Shown piece by piece: positions 32,856-41,400 of a DNA stretch of 64,000 nucleotides. Under the pieces are notes generated by a model, which was given only the letters and a program-made list of their open reading frames with translations, made no database searches and was not told the DNA's origin. The DNA is taken from contig NZ_BMUA01000025.1 in the NCBI RefSeq assembly GCF_014649955.1, positions 50,770 through 114,769 on the forward strand. The letters run 5' to 3'. Position numbers and translations under genes: made by a program. The stretch's first letter is position 1, and the number at the start of each line of letters is the position of its first letter. Origin of the DNA: Streptomyces violascens (GTDB lineage: Bacteria > Actinomycetota > Actinomycetes > Streptomycetales > Streptomycetaceae).

Positions 32856-33722
32856 GTGGACAATTCAACCAGCCCCCAGCACCACGGCGGCCGGCCGCGC
32901 GTCGGTCACATCCAGTTCCTCAACTGCCTGCCCCTGTACTGGGGCCTGGCTCGGACGGGAACGCTGCTCGACCTGGAGCTGACCAAGGACAGCCCGGAGA
33001 AGCTCAGCGAGCAGCTGGTGAACGGTGACCTGGACATCGCGCCGATCACCCTCGTGGAGTTCCTGCGCAACGCCGACGACCTGGTCGCCTTCCCCGACAT
33101 CGCGGTCGGCTGCGACGGGCCGGTCATGTCCTGCGTGATCGTCTCGCAGCGTCCCCTGGAGGACCTGGACCGGGCCCGGGTCGCGCTCGGGTCCACCTCG
33201 CGGACCTCCGTACGCCTGGCGCAGCTGCTGCTCGCCGAGCGGTACCAGGTGGCCCCCGACTACTACACGTGCCCGCCCGACCTCGGCCTGATGATGCGCG
33301 AGGCGGACGCCGCCGTGCTGATCGGGGACGCCGCGCTGCGGGCCTCGCTGCACGACGCCCCGCGGCTCGGGCTCCAGGTCCACGACCTGGGCGCGATGTG
33401 GAAGGAGTGGACGGGGCTGCCGTTCGTCTTCGCCGTGTGGGCCGCCCGCAAGGACTACCTGGCCCGCGAGCCCCACGTCGTACAGCAGGTGCACGAGGCG
33501 TTCCTCGCGTCCCGGGACCTCTCCCTGGAGGAGGTCGGCAAGGTGGCCGAGCAGGCCGCGCGCTGGGAGGTGTTCGACGCCGAGCTCCTGGAGCGCTACT
33601 TCACGACGCTTGACTTCCGCTTCGGGGACCAACAGCTCGAAGGCGTGCGGGAGTTCGCCCGTCGGACGGGCCCGACCACCGGGTTCCCCGCGGATGTGAA
33701 CGTGGAGCTGCTGGCTCTGTGA
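32856..33722 (+). CDS. mqnA: Chorismate dehydratase
   Basis: A 288-residue enzyme with a periplasmic-binding-protein fold that dehydrates chorismate to 3-enolpyruvylbenzoate, the first step of the futalosine pathway. Typical segments are VGHIQFLNCLPLYWGL near the N-terminus, LVNGDLDIAPITLVEFLRN, and LGSTSRTSVRLAQLLL. It acts in the cytosol ahead of MqnE. The gene is alone, converging with the esterase gene only 15 bp away. Confidence 0.94.
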   Translation: MDNSTSPQHHGGRPRVGHIQFLNCLPLYWGLARTGTLLDLELTKDSPEKLSEQLVNGDLDIAPITLVEFLRNADDLVAFPDIAVGCDGPVMSCVIVSQRPLEDLDRARVALGSTSRTSVRLAQLLLAERYQVAPDYYTCPPDLGLMMREADAAVLIGDAALRASLHDAPRLGLQVHDLGAMWKEWTGLPFVFAVWAARKDYLAREPHVVQQVHEAFLASRDLSLEEVGKVAEQAARWEVFDAELLERYFTTLDFRFGDQQLEGVREFARRTGPTTGFPADVNVELLAL

Positions 33723-33737
33723 GCGGCGTCGGCCGGT

Positions 33738-34787
33738 TCAGGAGGACGGGACCGGGGCGAGCATCTGCTTGCTGATCCACTCCATGGTCCCCTCGCCCAT
33801 GCCCGTCACGTAGGTGTGGGCGTTGTGGGTGCCGCCCTGGATCAGCTGGAGGCGGGTCTTCACCGGGCCCTTGCCGTACGTGTCGATGAACTTCTTGACG
33901 TTCGGCACGACGGTGCCTTCCTTGGTGCCCACCTGGAAGGCGAGCGCGACCTCGGGGCCCTTCTTGTCGATCAGGTCCTGGGCGAGCTTCTCCGGGTTGT
34001 TCGCCTGCTTCTCGGCCTCGTGGCCGGCCCACAGCGGGGAGTCCGGCACGATGTCCGGGCCCGAGGCGATCGCGGCCTTGAACAGGTCGGGCCGCTTGAG
34101 CACCGACTTCAGGCCGACGAAGCCGCCAGACGAGGAGCCCATGAAGGCCCAGCCGTCACGGGACTTGAACGTGCGGAAGTTGGCCCGCACCAGGTCCGGC
34201 ACGTCCTCGGTCATCCAGGTGCCCATCTTCGGCTGCCCCGGGATGTCGCTGCCGTCGTAGTAGTGCTTGGCGTCCGGGTTGAGGACCGGCATGACCACGA
34301 TGAACGGCAGGCTCGTGCCGGTCTTGGACCACTCGCTGATGCTGCTCTGCAGCTTGAGGTCGGTGCCCATCCAGTAGTTCTTGGGATAACCGTTTCCGCC
34401 GGGCAGCGCGATGAGCACCGGGAAGCCGCTGTCCTTGTACTTCTCGTCGAAGTACTGCTTCGGCGCCCACACCCACACCTTGCCCGTGAACCCGGACTTG
34501 GCGCCCTTGAGCGTGGTCACGCCGATCTTGGTGCCGTCGCCGAGGCTGCTCTGCGTGGTGAACTCGGCCTTCGGGCCGGTCGGCAGGAGCGTCTGGGCGG
34601 CCGCGCCGTTCTTCGCGGAGGCGTCGTCGTTCTTCTTCTGCCCGCCCTGCGGCGAGGCGTTCGTCGACGGGCTGCTCGGTCCCGAGTCGAAGCTGACCGG
34701 CTTGCCCTCGTCGGAGCAGCCGGAGACCAGCACGACCGCGCCGATGACGGCGGCTGCTATCAGAGCGGCAGGGCGGCGACGCTTCAT
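33738..34787 (-). CDS. Secreted lipoprotein esterase (antigen 85/EstD-like hydrolase)
   Basis: A 349-residue lipoprotein (lipobox VSGC). After a low-complexity Ser/Gly/Lys linker (about residues 30-65) comes an alpha/beta-hydrolase of the esterase PF00756 type: ALPGGNGYPKNYWMG forms the oxyanion side, the nucleophile elbow is MGSSSGGF, and a histidine is available in GGTHNAHTY. The family includes mycolyltransferases and esterase D; Streptomyces has no mycolates, so an esterase function is more likely. It converges with mqnA. Confidence 0.87.
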   Translation of the reverse strand: MKRRRPAALIAAAVIGAVVLVSGCSDEGKPVSFDSGPSSPSTNASPQGGQKKNDDASAKNGAAAQTLLPTGPKAEFTTQSSLGDGTKIGVTTLKGAKSGFTGKVWVWAPKQYFDEKYKDSGFPVLIALPGGNGYPKNYWMGTDLKLQSSISEWSKTGTSLPFIVVMPVLNPDAKHYYDGSDIPGQPKMGTWMTEDVPDLVRANFRTFKSRDGWAFMGSSSGGFVGLKSVLKRPDLFKAAIASGPDIVPDSPLWAGHEAEKQANNPEKLAQDLIDKKGPEVALAFQVGTKEGTVVPNVKKFIDTYGKGPVKTRLQLIQGGTHNAHTYVTGMGEGTMEWISKQMLAPVPSS

Positions 34788-34989
34788 TCGGGGCTCCGTG
34801 GATCTGGCTGAGGGCGGTGGCGTTTTGGGCGATTAAGCATGAACCACGCCAGTCAAGAGTGCGGAACCCGCCCTTCGGTTCGCTCGGGTAAGCATCGGAT
34901 CAGTCTCGGTTGAGGGTGATCCCGGGCACGTACGGCTCTACGCTGCTGTGCGACCGGCTTGACCAGGGTGGGCGTTGGGGGAGCACCGG

Positions 34990-36738
34990 ATGCAGTCGTT
35001 GCAGCCGCTGGAAGCGGGCGAACCGCACACGATCGGTGCCTACCGGCTGCTCGGCCGGCTCGGCGCGGGCGGCATGGGCCGGGTGTACCTGGGCCGCAGT
35101 GCGGGCGGCCGCACGGTCGCGGTCAAGGTGGTGCACCCGCACTTCGCCCTCGACGAACAGTTCCGGGCCCGCTTCCGGCACGAGGTCGAGGCGGCCCGGC
35201 GGGTCGGCGGCGACTGGACCGCGCCGGTCCTCGACGCGGACCCGGAGGCGCCGGTTCCGTGGGTGGCGACGGGCTATGTCGCGGGCCCCTCGCTGACCCA
35301 GGCCGTGATGGACCGGGGCCCGCTTCCCGATCATTCGGTACGGGTCCTCGGCGCCGGCCTCGCCGAGGCGCTGGCCGCGGTGCACGCGCTCGGCCTGGTG
35401 CACCGCGATGTGAAGCCGTCGAACGTACTGCTCACCCTCGACGGGCCCCGCCTCATCGACTTCGGCATCGCCCGCGCCACCGACGGCACCGCCTCGCTCA
35501 CCGCGACCGGCGTCTCCATCGGCTCGCCCGGCTACATGTCGCCCGAGCAGATCCTCGGCCGGGGTGTCACCGGCGCCGCCGACGTGTTCTCGCTCGGCGC
35601 GGTCCTCGCGTACGCGGCGACCGGCGAGCCGCCCTTCCCCGGCGACTCCTCGGCGGCCCTCCTCTACAAGGTGGTGCACGAGCCGCCCGAACTGGGCGCG
35701 GGCCTGACCGGCGAGCTGCGCGACGCGGTCGGCGCCTGCCTCGCCAAGAACCCGGCCGACCGCCCGACCCCCGCCGCCCTCGCGGCCCGCCTCGCCCCGG
35801 CCGGAGCGGCGGCGCTGGTCCGGGACGGCTGGCTGCCGGGCCCGCTGGTGGAGGAGGTCAGCCGGTCCGCGGTGCGGCTGCTCGACCTGGAGCCCGAGGA
35901 GTCGGTGAGCGGCTCGGGGCCGATCCCGTTCAGCAGCCCGGCGGTCGGGGGCGGCACGGGGCCCGCGTCCGGATCCGCAGGCGCCTTCGGCCCGCCGGAC
36001 GCCTCGTACGGCAGGGACGCGGCCCCGTTCCCCGGCCCCCGCACGCCCCCGCCGCCCACGGCCCCGCCGGGACCGGTGGACAACGGCCCGCGCGTGGCCC
36101 TCTCGGTGGCGACCGCCACCGAACCGGGCGAACGCGGCCGCGGCCGCAAGGTCAGCTGCACGGTGGCCCTCGCGGTGGCGGGCGCCCTGGCCGCCGTCAC
36201 GGTCGGCGCGGCCTTCCTCTTCGACATGCTGCCGGGCGGCGGCAGCACGAACAACACGGGCTCGAAGCCGCCCGCTTCGAGCGGGGCCACGGACACCCCC
36301 GAGCCGGGGGCGCAGGACCCGACCGACGCAGCGACCCCCTCGGGTTCACCGTCCGGAACCCAACTGGCCGAACTACCCAGCCAGTTCATCGGAACCTGGC
36401 AGGGCCCGACCACGGAGCAGAGCACCGGCCAGCCGCACGGCACGGTCACCGCCGCCTTCACGGCGGGCAGGACGGGCAGCGACGTCGTCCTGACGACCTC
36501 GACGATCGAGGTGCTGGGTACGAAGGTGGAGTGCCACGGCGTGGGCAAGCTGCTCTCCGGCACGGCGGGCGAGGTGCGCATCGAGGAGCGCACCGACCCG
36601 CGCAAGCCCGGCACCGCGGGCCTGTGCACCAGCGGCACCGCCGAACTGGTCTTCACCCTCGGCAGCGACGGCAAGCTCACGTACCAGTCCGAGGAGGCGG
36701 CCGCCGGAAGGCCGTCCGGCACCCTGACGAAGCAGTGA
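34990..36738 (+). CDS. Membrane Ser/Thr protein kinase with unique extracytoplasmic domain
   Basis: A 582-residue Hanks-type kinase. The P-loop is LGAGGMGRVYLG, followed by VAVKVVHPH (ATP lysine), the catalytic LVHRDVKPSN, DFGIA and the SPGYMSPEQ activation-loop end. The kinase domain ends at about residue 280. A Pro/Gly-rich juxtamembrane region leads to one membrane segment (about residues 395-418, VALAVAGALAAVTVGAAFLF) and an outer domain of about 160 residues with two cysteines, not PASTA. The start at 34990 has GGGGGAG six bases upstream; an in-frame ATG at 34975 is less likely. Confidence 0.92.
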   Translation: MQSLQPLEAGEPHTIGAYRLLGRLGAGGMGRVYLGRSAGGRTVAVKVVHPHFALDEQFRARFRHEVEAARRVGGDWTAPVLDADPEAPVPWVATGYVAGPSLTQAVMDRGPLPDHSVRVLGAGLAEALAAVHALGLVHRDVKPSNVLLTLDGPRLIDFGIARATDGTASLTATGVSIGSPGYMSPEQILGRGVTGAADVFSLGAVLAYAATGEPPFPGDSSAALLYKVVHEPPELGAGLTGELRDAVGACLAKNPADRPTPAALAARLAPAGAAALVRDGWLPGPLVEEVSRSAVRLLDLEPEESVSGSGPIPFSSPAVGGGTGPASGSAGAFGPPDASYGRDAAPFPGPRTPPPPTAPPGPVDNGPRVALSVATATEPGERGRGRKVSCTVALAVAGALAAVTVGAAFLFDMLPGGGSTNNTGSKPPASSGATDTPEPGAQDPTDAATPSGSPSGTQLAELPSQFIGTWQGPTTEQSTGQPHGTVTAAFTAGRTGSDVVLTTSTIEVLGTKVECHGVGKLLSGTAGEVRIEERTDPRKPGTAGLCTSGTAELVFTLGSDGKLTYQSEEAAAGRPSGTLTKQ

Positions 36739-36795
36739 ACGGGCTCGAAGCAGCGAACGGCTCGACGTGGTGAAGGGGCTCGAAGCGGTGAACGG
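36735..36795. repeat. 26-bp direct duplication at the kinase-peptidase junction
   Basis: GTGAACGGGCTCGAAGCAGC continues to 36760, and a copy with three mismatches lies at 36770-36795, a 35-bp shift. The first copy has the kinase stop in GTGA and opens a short frame that ends after twelve codons; the second copy opens the prepilin peptidase frame. Confidence 0.75.
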
Positions 36796-37504
36796 GTTTC
36801 TCGTCGCCGGGGCCGCGCTGTGGGGCGCGGCCGCCGGGGTGCTGCTGCCCCGCCCGGCGTACCGGCTGTCCGTCGAACCCGACGAGCCGTGGCGGTCCGC
36901 GGCCCCCGACGGGCGGCCGTTCACCGGTCCCGCCCGGGGCTGGCTCGGGGCCGCTCGCGGGTACGGGCCCTCGACTCCGGGTCTCGCGGTGCTGACCTCG
37001 CTGGTCTGTGCGGGGCTCGCCTTGACCACTGGCGCCCGCCCGGAGCTGGGGGTCTGGCTGCTGCTCGCGCCGGTGGCCGTGCTGCTCGGGGTTGTCGATC
37101 GGGGCGTGCACCGGCTGCCCGATGTGCTGACCTTGCCGTTCGCCCTCGCGGCCACCCTGCTGCTCGGGCTGGCCTCGCTGCTGCCCGGGGATGCGGGGGC
37201 CTGGACCACCGCTCTGCTCGGTGAACTCGCCCTGAGTGGTGGGTACTTGGTGCTCGTGCTGATCAACCCGGCGGGCATGGGCCTCGGCGACGCCAAGCTC
37301 GCGCTCGGGCTCGGGGCCGCCCTCGGGTGGTACGGCTGGCCGGTGCTCTTCGCGGGAGCTCTGCTCGGTCTCGTACTCGGCGCGGTCTACGGGGGCGGGC
37401 TTCTGGTGCTGCGGAGGGCGAACCGTACGGCCGCGTTCCCGCTCGGCCCCTTCATGATCGCCGGTTCCTTCGGCGGCCTGCTCCTCGGCGGGCTCGCCGG
37501 ATAG
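36767..37504 (+). CDS. Prepilin peptidase (A24 family), peptidase domain only
   Basis: A 245-residue membrane protein with about seven hydrophobic segments. The two catalytic aspartates are in VVDRGVHRLPD and GMGLGDAKLALGLG, the signature of the A24 aspartic peptidases that cut type IV prepilins and pseudopilins. The N-terminal methylase domain with its CxxC pairs is absent, as in short archaeal and actinobacterial forms. GTG codons at 36767, 36770 and 36788 are all possible starts. No pilin or Tad genes are nearby, so its substrates must be elsewhere. Confidence 0.86.
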   Translation: MVKGLEAVNGFLVAGAALWGAAAGVLLPRPAYRLSVEPDEPWRSAAPDGRPFTGPARGWLGAARGYGPSTPGLAVLTSLVCAGLALTTGARPELGVWLLLAPVAVLLGVVDRGVHRLPDVLTLPFALAATLLLGLASLLPGDAGAWTTALLGELALSGGYLVLVLINPAGMGLGDAKLALGLGAALGWYGWPVLFAGALLGLVLGAVYGGGLLVLRRANRTAAFPLGPFMIAGSFGGLLLGGLAG

Positions 37505-37593
37505 GGAGCCCCTCGGCCCCCGCTCAGCGGGGCGGAGCCGCTGGCGTAGGCTGGATCGGTCCGTCCATATCCCCTCCGAAAGGGACACCCCCG

Positions 37594-38793
37594 GTGACTG
37601 AGAAGGCCGATCTTCAGTCCGTTCTCGACCGTGCCGCTGAGGGTGGGCGGATCACCCCGGAGGAAGCGCTCGACCTGTACCGGTCCGCGCCGCTGCACGC
37701 GCTCGGCGCCGCCGCCGACGCGGTGCGCCGCCGCCGCTACGCCGGTACCGAGCACATCGCGACGTACATCATCGAGCGGAACATCAACTACACGAACGTC
37801 TGCGTGACGGCGTGCAAGTTCTGCGCCTTCTACGCCGCGCCCAAGGACACCGCCAAGGGCTGGACCCGCGACCTCGACGACATCCTGCGCCGGTGCGCGG
37901 AGACCATCGAGCTCGGCGGCACCCAGATCATGTTCCAGGGCGGGCACCACCCCGACTTCGGCGTCGAGTACTACGAAGAGCACTTCGCCGCGATCAAGAA
38001 GGCCTACCCCCAGCTGGTCATCCACTCCCTCGGCGCCTCCGAGGTCGAGCACATGGCCCGCATCTCCAAGGTGAGCGTGGAGGAGGCCATCACGCGGATT
38101 CACGCCGCCGGGCTCGACTCCTTCGCCGGCGCCGGTGCCGAGCTGCTGCCCGAGCGGCCGCGCAAGGCGATCGCGCCGCTCAAGGAGTCCGGCGAGCGCT
38201 GGCTGGAGATCATGGAGACCGCGCACGGCCTGGGCGTCGAGTCCACCTCCACCATGCTCATGGGCACCGGTGAGACCAACGCCGAGCGCATCGAGCACCT
38301 CCGCATGATCCGCGACGTGCAGGACCGGACGGGCGGCTTCCGCGCGTTCATCCCGTACACGTACCAGCCGGAGAACAACCACCTCAAGGGCCGCACCCAG
38401 GCGACGATCTTCGAGTACATCCGCATGATCGCGATCGCCCGGATCTTCCTCGACAACGTCGCGCACATCCAGGGCTCCTGGCTGACCACGGGCAAGGAGG
38501 CCGGGCAGCTCACCCTGCACTACGGCGCCGACGACCTCGGCTCGGTCATGCTGGAGGAGAACGTCGTCTCGTCGGCCGGTGCCAAGCACCGCTCGAACCT
38601 CCGCGAGATGATCGACATGATCCGCACGGCCGACCGGGTGCCCGCCCAGCGCGCCACCACCTACGAGCACCTCGTCGTGCACGACGACCCGGCGAACGAC
38701 CCGGTCGACGCGCGCGTCCAGTCGCACATCTCCTCGACCGCGATCGAGGGCGGCACCGCCCACCCGGAGCTGAAGCTCCTCGCCTCCAACTGA
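37594..38793 (+). CDS. mqnC: Cyclic dehypoxanthinyl futalosine synthase (radical SAM)
   Basis: A 399-residue radical SAM enzyme that cyclises dehypoxanthine futalosine. The cluster motif is CVTACKFC within NINYTNVCVTACKFCAFYA, and family markers GGTQIMFQGGHHPDFG and SFAGAGAELLPERPRKAI are present. It resembles MqnE but differs in the post-cluster segment. The GTG at 37594 follows GAAAGGGAC. A TAGGCT -10 box lies at about 37545. An amidohydrolase-like gene follows 15 bp downstream. Confidence 0.95.
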   Translation: MTEKADLQSVLDRAAEGGRITPEEALDLYRSAPLHALGAAADAVRRRRYAGTEHIATYIIERNINYTNVCVTACKFCAFYAAPKDTAKGWTRDLDDILRRCAETIELGGTQIMFQGGHHPDFGVEYYEEHFAAIKKAYPQLVIHSLGASEVEHMARISKVSVEEAITRIHAAGLDSFAGAGAELLPERPRKAIAPLKESGERWLEIMETAHGLGVESTSTMLMGTGETNAERIEHLRMIRDVQDRTGGFRAFIPYTYQPENNHLKGRTQATIFEYIRMIAIARIFLDNVAHIQGSWLTTGKEAGQLTLHYGADDLGSVMLEENVVSSAGAKHRSNLREMIDMIRTADRVPAQRATTYEHLVVHDDPANDPVDARVQSHISSTAIEGGTAHPELKLLASN

Positions 38794-38808
38794 GGCCGTG
38801 TTCCCGAC

Positions 38809-39438
38809 GTGCTGACGCTCCACGCCGCCGACCTCGTGCTGCCCGGCGACCGCGACCCGGTCCCGGGCGGCGCGGTCCTGGTCGACGGCGACCGGATCGC
38901 GATGATCGCTCCGTACGAGGACGTCGCGGCCGAGCACCCCTCGGCCCGCGTCCGCCGCTGGCCCGGCGTGCTCACGCCCGGCCTCGTCAACCGGCACGGC
39001 GCCGCCCTCCTTGAGCGCACCTATTTCCCGGACGACCCCTTCGAGGTCGACGAGCTCGGCACCGAACCGCTGACCGGCGCCGCGCTCGACGCCCTCGCCC
39101 CGAGCGAGTCCCGCCGGGGCAACAGCGCCCGCCGCTGCACCCAGAAACTCCTCGCGCACGGTGTGGTCGCGGTGACCGGGCCCCTCACCACCCCGGCGGT
39201 ACGAACTGCCGTACGGCGGGCGGGACTTGAGGTGCTGATGAGCGGTGGTGCCGAGGGGGCACTGGATCCCCTCGCCGGCATCAGGCCGAGCGAGGCTTTC
39301 CGGGGCCCGCTCGCCGTGGGCGGCCCGGCCCGGTTCGCCGTCTTCGCCGTGCCGGACGAGGACGCGCTGGCCGCGCAGGGCGCCGGGACCTGTATCGCCA
39401 CGGTCATCGGCGGGCGACTGGTGCACCGGCGCCGCTAG
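38809..39438 (+). CDS. Degenerate amidohydrolase-like (imidazolonepropionase-like) protein
   Basis: A 209-residue protein that looks like the small composite domain of an amidohydrolase without the catalytic barrel. The N-terminus DLVLPGDRDPVPGGAVLVDG and the C-terminal AAQGAGTCIATVIGGRLVH form the beta-sandwich halves. At the point where the metal-binding H-x-H normally follows PGLVN, this protein has PGLVNRHGAALLERTYF, so one His is missing, and no other metal ligands are visible. It starts 15 bp after mqnC and is probably cotranscribed. MqnX, the aminofutalosine deaminase of some organisms, is an amidohydrolase, which makes the position suggestive, but activity is unlikely. Confidence 0.8.
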   Translation: MLTLHAADLVLPGDRDPVPGGAVLVDGDRIAMIAPYEDVAAEHPSARVRRWPGVLTPGLVNRHGAALLERTYFPDDPFEVDELGTEPLTGAALDALAPSESRRGNSARRCTQKLLAHGVVAVTGPLTTPAVRTAVRRAGLEVLMSGGAEGALDPLAGIRPSEAFRGPLAVGGPARFAVFAVPDEDALAAQGAGTCIATVIGGRLVHRRR

Positions 39439-39492
39439 GGGGTGTCCGATGGGTCAGGGTCGGCCCCGGCCATGACCCATCGGACACCCCCT
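39437..39492. terminator. 20-bp perfect inverted repeat, bidirectional terminator
   Basis: Arms 39437-39456 and 39473-39492 are perfectly complementary over 20 bp with a 16-base loop that can itself pair (GGCC-CC-GGCC). The left arm includes the last bases of the amidohydrolase stop, and the GH18 gene converges four bases to the right. Confidence 0.85.
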
Positions 39493-39495
39493 GGG

Positions 39496-40500
39496 TCAGC
39501 TGCCGGAAAGCGCCTTCGCGAAGGCGCCCGGCTCCTGGTCCACGCCGCTGCAACTCGCTTGTGCCACAGCCGAGTTGACGCCGGTGCCGCATTTCTGGTC
39601 GCGGTACGTCGCCCACAGGGAGAGCCGTCCGATGCCCTTGTCCTGGGCGAACTTCCGTACCTTCGCGGCGTCGTCCAGGGTGAACTTCTCGCCCTTCACG
39701 TCGTTGACGCCGATCATCGACGTGACCCCGAGCCCCTGCCAGGCCGCGGCGTCCGAGAGGCCCAGGACCTGCTGGAGCTGGCCGTGCGCGGCGGTCGCGG
39801 CCTTCACGGCGTAGTCGCCCATGTCGCCTCCGAAGGAGGTGCCGTAGTTCATCGTCATGATGTTGACGGCCGAGACCGTCACACCGTGGCCCTTGGCCGA
39901 TTTGAGCAGCGCCGTGCCCTGGGGCGTGAGCCCCGTCGGCATCACCGCGAGCGTGAACGTCACCTTGAGGCCGCGCTGCTTCTGGAGCAGGGCTATCGCC
40001 TCCGCGCGCCGGGCGAGCGCGGCGGAGTCGGCGAGGGCGGCGCCCTCGATGTCGAAGTCGGCCTCACCGGCGCCGGCCGCGTCGAGCGCCGAACCGTAGG
40101 CGGCGGCCAGCTGGGCCGGGGTCTTGCAGGTCAGCGCCAGCTCCTTGCCGGCCTGCCCGCCGAAGGACACCCGCACCGCGGCGCCCGACTTCTTCAGCCC
40201 GGCCGCCCGGTCCTTGACGTCCTGGTCCACGATGGCCGTGTCGTCGTCCCACACCGCCCGGCAGGTGTTGCCGTGTGCGACGGAGAACGCCAGGTTGTAC
40301 ACGGCAGGGGAGCCGACGGCGTCGGTCGGCGAGGCGGTCGTGGCGCTGACGTAGGGGGAGTACGCGCTGTTCAGCGGGCCGTTCGCGGCGGGCTTGGCCG
40401 GGGCGTCCGGGGTCGCGTCCGGGGTCGAGGAGCACCCCGCGCACACCAGCGCGGCCAAGGCGCCGAGCCCCGCGACCGGCACCCTCAGGAAACTCCGCAT
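39496..40500 (-). CDS. GH18 chitinase-like lipoprotein
   Basis: A 334-residue exported protein with lipobox VCAGC. The sequence fits a glycosyl hydrolase family 18 barrel: YNLAFSVAHGNTCRAVWDD near the start, VRVSFGGQAGKELAL for the SxGG strand, and DFDIEGAAL for the DxxDxDxE strand, with the acid Glu in DIEG. TMNYGTSFGGDMGDYAV is the later conserved strand. Similar small GH18 proteins of actinobacteria occur fused to chitin-binding domains; none is present here. Chitinase or an endoglycosidase activity is likely but not certain. Confidence 0.85.
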   Translation of the reverse strand: MRSFLRVPVAGLGALAALVCAGCSSTPDATPDAPAKPAANGPLNSAYSPYVSATTASPTDAVGSPAVYNLAFSVAHGNTCRAVWDDDTAIVDQDVKDRAAGLKKSGAAVRVSFGGQAGKELALTCKTPAQLAAAYGSALDAAGAGEADFDIEGAALADSAALARRAEAIALLQKQRGLKVTFTLAVMPTGLTPQGTALLKSAKGHGVTVSAVNIMTMNYGTSFGGDMGDYAVKAATAAHGQLQQVLGLSDAAAWQGLGVTSMIGVNDVKGEKFTLDDAAKVRKFAQDKGIGRLSLWATYRDQKCGTGVNSAVAQASCSGVDQEPGAFAKALSGS

Positions 40501-40623
40501 GTCGTGTGCACCCGCTCTCGTGGTTCCGCGCCCCCGTGGCACGGAAGGGAGAATGTACGCGGCCCGGCTGTGCCGGTGAGGGCCGGGCACCCGGCTGTGC
40601 GGCGTACTGCTTGAATGGGAAGC

Positions 40624-41316
40624 GTGACCCGCGCATCCCTGGACAAGCAGCCGCACGAAGTCGCCTCGATGTTCGACGACGTCGCCGCGCACTACGACCT
40701 CACCAACGACGTGCTCTCCCTCGGCCAGACCCGGCTCTGGCGCAAGGAGGTCGCGAAGGCGGTCGACGCGCGGCCCGCCCAGAAGGTGCTCGACCTCGCG
40801 GCCGGCACGGCCACCTCCTCGCAGCCCTTCGCCGCGGCGGGCGCGTACACCGTGCCGTGCGACTTCTCGCTCGGGATGCTCAGGGTCGGCAAGGAGCGCC
40901 AGCCCCACATGCCGTTCACGGCGGGCGACGCGACGAAGCTGCCCTTCCGCGACGACACGTTCGACGCGGTGACGATCTCCTTCGGGCTGCGCAACGTCCA
41001 GGACACGGACGCGGCGCTGCGCGAGATGTACCGGGTCACCAAGCCGGGCGGGCGGGTCGTGATCTGCGAGTTCTCCCAGCCGACGTGGAAGCCGTTCCGG
41101 ACGGTGTACACGGAGTACTTGATGCGGGCGCTGCCCCCGGTGGCCACGGCGGTGTCCTCCAACCCGGATGCGTACGTGTACCTCGCGGAGTCCATCCGGG
41201 CCTGGCCCGCCCAGGATGTGCTTGCCGCGCGGCTTCAGGGGGCGGGCTGGTCCAAGGTGGCCTGGCGGAACCTCACGGGTGGGGTCGTGGCGCTGCACCG
41301 GGGTTTCAAGGCGTAG
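40624..41316 (+). CDS. menG: Demethylmenaquinone methyltransferase
   Basis: A 230-residue SAM-dependent UbiE/MenG methyltransferase that makes the last ring methylation of menaquinone. Markers are VASMFDDVAAHYDLTNDVLS, the SAM loop VLDLAAGTATSS, DATKLPFRDDTFDAVTISFG and LRNVQD. The GTG at 40624 or an ATG at 40615 may start it. It is downstream of mqnC in pathway terms and about 1.2 kb from it on the map, separated by the GH18 gene. Confidence 0.94.
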   Translation: MTRASLDKQPHEVASMFDDVAAHYDLTNDVLSLGQTRLWRKEVAKAVDARPAQKVLDLAAGTATSSQPFAAAGAYTVPCDFSLGMLRVGKERQPHMPFTAGDATKLPFRDDTFDAVTISFGLRNVQDTDAALREMYRVTKPGGRVVICEFSQPTWKPFRTVYTEYLMRALPPVATAVSSNPDAYVYLAESIRAWPAQDVLAARLQGAGWSKVAWRNLTGGVVALHRGFKA

Positions 41317-41322
41317 CGGGGT

Positions 41323-41355
41323 TGAGCGGGGGCGCTGCCCCCACGCCCCCGCTCA
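41323..41355. terminator. Hairpin between menG and the GNAT gene
   Basis: TGAGCGGGGGCG pairs perfectly with CGCCCCCGCTCA around a CTGCCCCCA loop, seven bases after the menG stop. Confidence 0.75.
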
Positions 41356-41400
41356 CTCAATCTCCCCCCAAGCCCTGAAGGGCCAGGGGGGCCCAGGCGG

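Noticed and set aside
39496..41298. A 600-aa version of the GH18 gene
   Set aside because: The extra N-terminal part is antisense to menG. The signal peptide and lipobox start at 40500.
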